Origin: Moanibacter sp964542645
Lineage (GTDB): Bacteria; Verrucomicrobiota; Verrucomicrobiia; Opitutales; UBA2987
Direction: 5' to 3'
NCBI GenBank assembly: GCA_964542645.1
Contig: CAZIUG010000008.1
Span: forward strand, 186,001-250,000
Length of the DNA: 64,000 bases
Position numbers and translations under genes: made by a program. The notes under the pieces are model-generated. The model did not search any database, had not been told where the DNA came from, and saw only the letters and a program-made list of their open reading frames with translations. Below, piece after piece: positions 62,977 to 64,000 of the stretch. The first letter of the stretch is position 1. Each line of letters begins with the position of its first letter.

Positions 62977-63753
62977 GTGAAAGGCAAGGTTTACATAGTA
63001 GGAGCCGGACCCGGAGATCCGGAATTGATTACCCTTAAGGGTGTCTGCGCCCTGGGAAAGGCCGATGTGGTGCTCTATGATCGGTTGATTGATCCCACAC
63101 TCTTGCAGCATGCCCCAGATGCCGAACATATCTACGTGGGCAAGCGAAGTCGACAAACGCCATTTAACGAGCAGGAGCGTATCGAAAGTTTGATGGTCTC
63201 CTACGCTCGTATTGGCAAAACCGTAGTTCGCCTAAAAGGAGGCGACCCATTCGTCTTCGGACGGGGTGGTGAAGAGGCTCTCACCCTCCTTGCAGAGGAT
63301 ATTCCCTTCCAAGTCATACCGGGAATAAGCGCCTCCTACGCTGCGCCAGGAAATGCTGGAATTCCCCTCACCCATCGGGGAATTGCCTCCTCTTTCTCAG
63401 TCTTCTCTGGCCATCACGCACAAGATTCCACCGGTGACGTTGACTGGGATATAGCTGCAGGCGTCCAGACCGCTGTCTTCCTAATGGGAGCCCATCGGCT
63501 TAAAAAAATCGTCTTATCTCTAATTAACCACGGTCGATCTCCTTCAACTCCAGCTGCGGTTATTGGAAGTGCAACTACCGAAAATGAGAAAGTACGTACC
63601 GGAACTCTCGCCACCATAGTAGAACGTGCCAAAGAGATCCCTCCCCCCGCCACCCTGATCGTAGGTGACGTTGTCAGCATCGGGACGACCCTCGCCAGTA
63701 ATAATGTTTCGCTGGCCCGTCTTATACGAAAACTCCGCAGCGAAACCGCTTAA
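62977..63753 (+). CDS. cobA: Uroporphyrinogen-III C-methyltransferase
   Basis: A 258-residue SumT/CobA that methylates uroporphyrinogen III twice to precorrin-2. It shows KVYIVGAGPGDPELITLKG, VVLYDRLIDP, VVRLKGGDPFVFGRGGEEA, VIPGISASYAAPGNAGIPLTHRG split over the usual sites, and ATLIVGDVV. The start is a GTG at 62977 with AGGAG about 12 bases upstream. With the preceding gene it makes siroheme from uroporphyrinogen III, serving sulfite or nitrite reductase, neither of which is in the window. Confidence 0.95.
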   Translation: MKGKVYIVGAGPGDPELITLKGVCALGKADVVLYDRLIDPTLLQHAPDAEHIYVGKRSRQTPFNEQERIESLMVSYARIGKTVVRLKGGDPFVFGRGGEEALTLLAEDIPFQVIPGISASYAAPGNAGIPLTHRGIASSFSVFSGHHAQDSTGDVDWDIAAGVQTAVFLMGAHRLKKIVLSLINHGRSPSTPAAVIGSATTENEKVRTGTLATIVERAKEIPPPATLIVGDVVSIGTTLASNNVSLARLIRKLRSETA

Positions 63754-64000
63754 TCAACTCTTCGAAGCCAACACAGTGCGAATAACTTCATCAAGCGGCG
63801 GCAGTTGAGAGGCATCTTTAAAACAAGACTGTCTCCGATATATTTCGGCGGCAGCCCGATGAAATCCATCAGGAAGAGCGGAGCCTAAAAATGCGTTGGC
63901 GATCTCTTCCATTTCACCTGCAAATCGCCACGCCTTACCAGTACCCTCCAAAACCCTCTGTTCGGCCCCTGTATAGAGCCCTTTTTGCGACACTTTCCAT
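63754..64000 (-). CDS. C-terminal part of NAD(P)-dependent oxidoreductase, DUF1932 type (cut by window edge)
   Basis: The last 80 or so residues of a protein that starts beyond the window. GTGKAWRFAGEMEEIANAF and ALPDGFHRAAAEIYRR, followed by CFKD, fit the C-terminal DUF1932 domain of 6-phosphogluconate-dehydrogenase-like proteins as I remember it. The frame stays open to the window end, so a start inside the window (GTG at 63993) is unlikely. Its stop abuts that of cobA with no gap, on the opposite strand. Confidence 0.6.
   Translation of the reverse strand, partial: WKVSQKGLYTGAEQRVLEGTGKAWRFAGEMEEIANAFLGSALPDGFHRAAAEIYRRQSCFKDASQLPPLDEVIRTVLASKS

Overview
The window looks like a chromosomal contig of a Gram-negative, PVC-group bacterium, most likely Verrucomicrobiota (Opitutales-like). 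The evidence is an outer membrane (two TonB-dependent receptors, ExbB/ExbD, Lnt, MlaA), hopanoid genes, a SecA with an enlarged cross-linking region, RNase HII and HIII side by side, and an RpoB N-terminus of verrucomicrobial appearance. EF-Tu, in contrast, carries a switch I that resembles the planctomycete version as I remember it. Base composition looks moderate and even. I see no prophage, intact insertion sequence or CRISPR array.

Layout. 1-5671 (minus): a classical ribosomal/polymerase cluster in the order tRNA-Thr, tuf, tRNA-Trp, secE, nusG, rplK, rplA, rplJ, rplL, rpoB (rpoB cut by the window edge). 5900-10566 (minus): a TPR protein, ExbB, ExbD and a TonB-like protein, forming an envelope energy-transduction module. 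10662-21500 (minus): a YjhG-type sugar-acid dehydratase, an ADP-ribosylglycohydrolase-like protein, lnt, secA, a UDP-glucuronate decarboxylase-like protein, and a tgt that lacks two zinc ligands. 21809-23628 (plus): an overlapping run of pabA/trpG-type amidotransferase, nrdR, an unknown gene and a HIT protein. 23665-28509: nnrED, rnhB and rnhC (minus), mutY (plus), rpsU (minus). 28631-32985 (plus): dnaE-hpt.

33086-46178 is a metabolic and transport region: aldo/keto reductase, enolase-superfamily sugar-acid dehydratase, acetoacetate decarboxylase-like protein, two SDR oxidoreductases, a TIM-barrel sugar isomerase-like protein, TrkH and two TonB-dependent receptors. One receptor lies directly behind a TPP riboswitch, which marks it as a probable thiamin-compound importer.

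46565-55293 is a hopanoid/isoprenoid locus. Squalene-hopene cyclase and a one-enzyme squalene synthase are on the minus strand; ispH, hpnH, an HpnB-like glycosyltransferase, mlaC and mlaA are on the plus strand. Together they cover the last MEP-pathway step, squalene formation, cyclisation, side-chain extension and lipid trafficking. A YihX-like phosphatase, a PhyH dioxygenase and a glycolipid-modification trio (GT2, LABN protein, ArnT-like transferase) follow.

60018-64000: a homocysteine methyltransferase behind a SAM-clan riboswitch, tRNA-Pro, a two-gene siroheme module whose first gene starts inside a long near-perfect palindrome, and the end of a DUF1932-type oxidoreductase.
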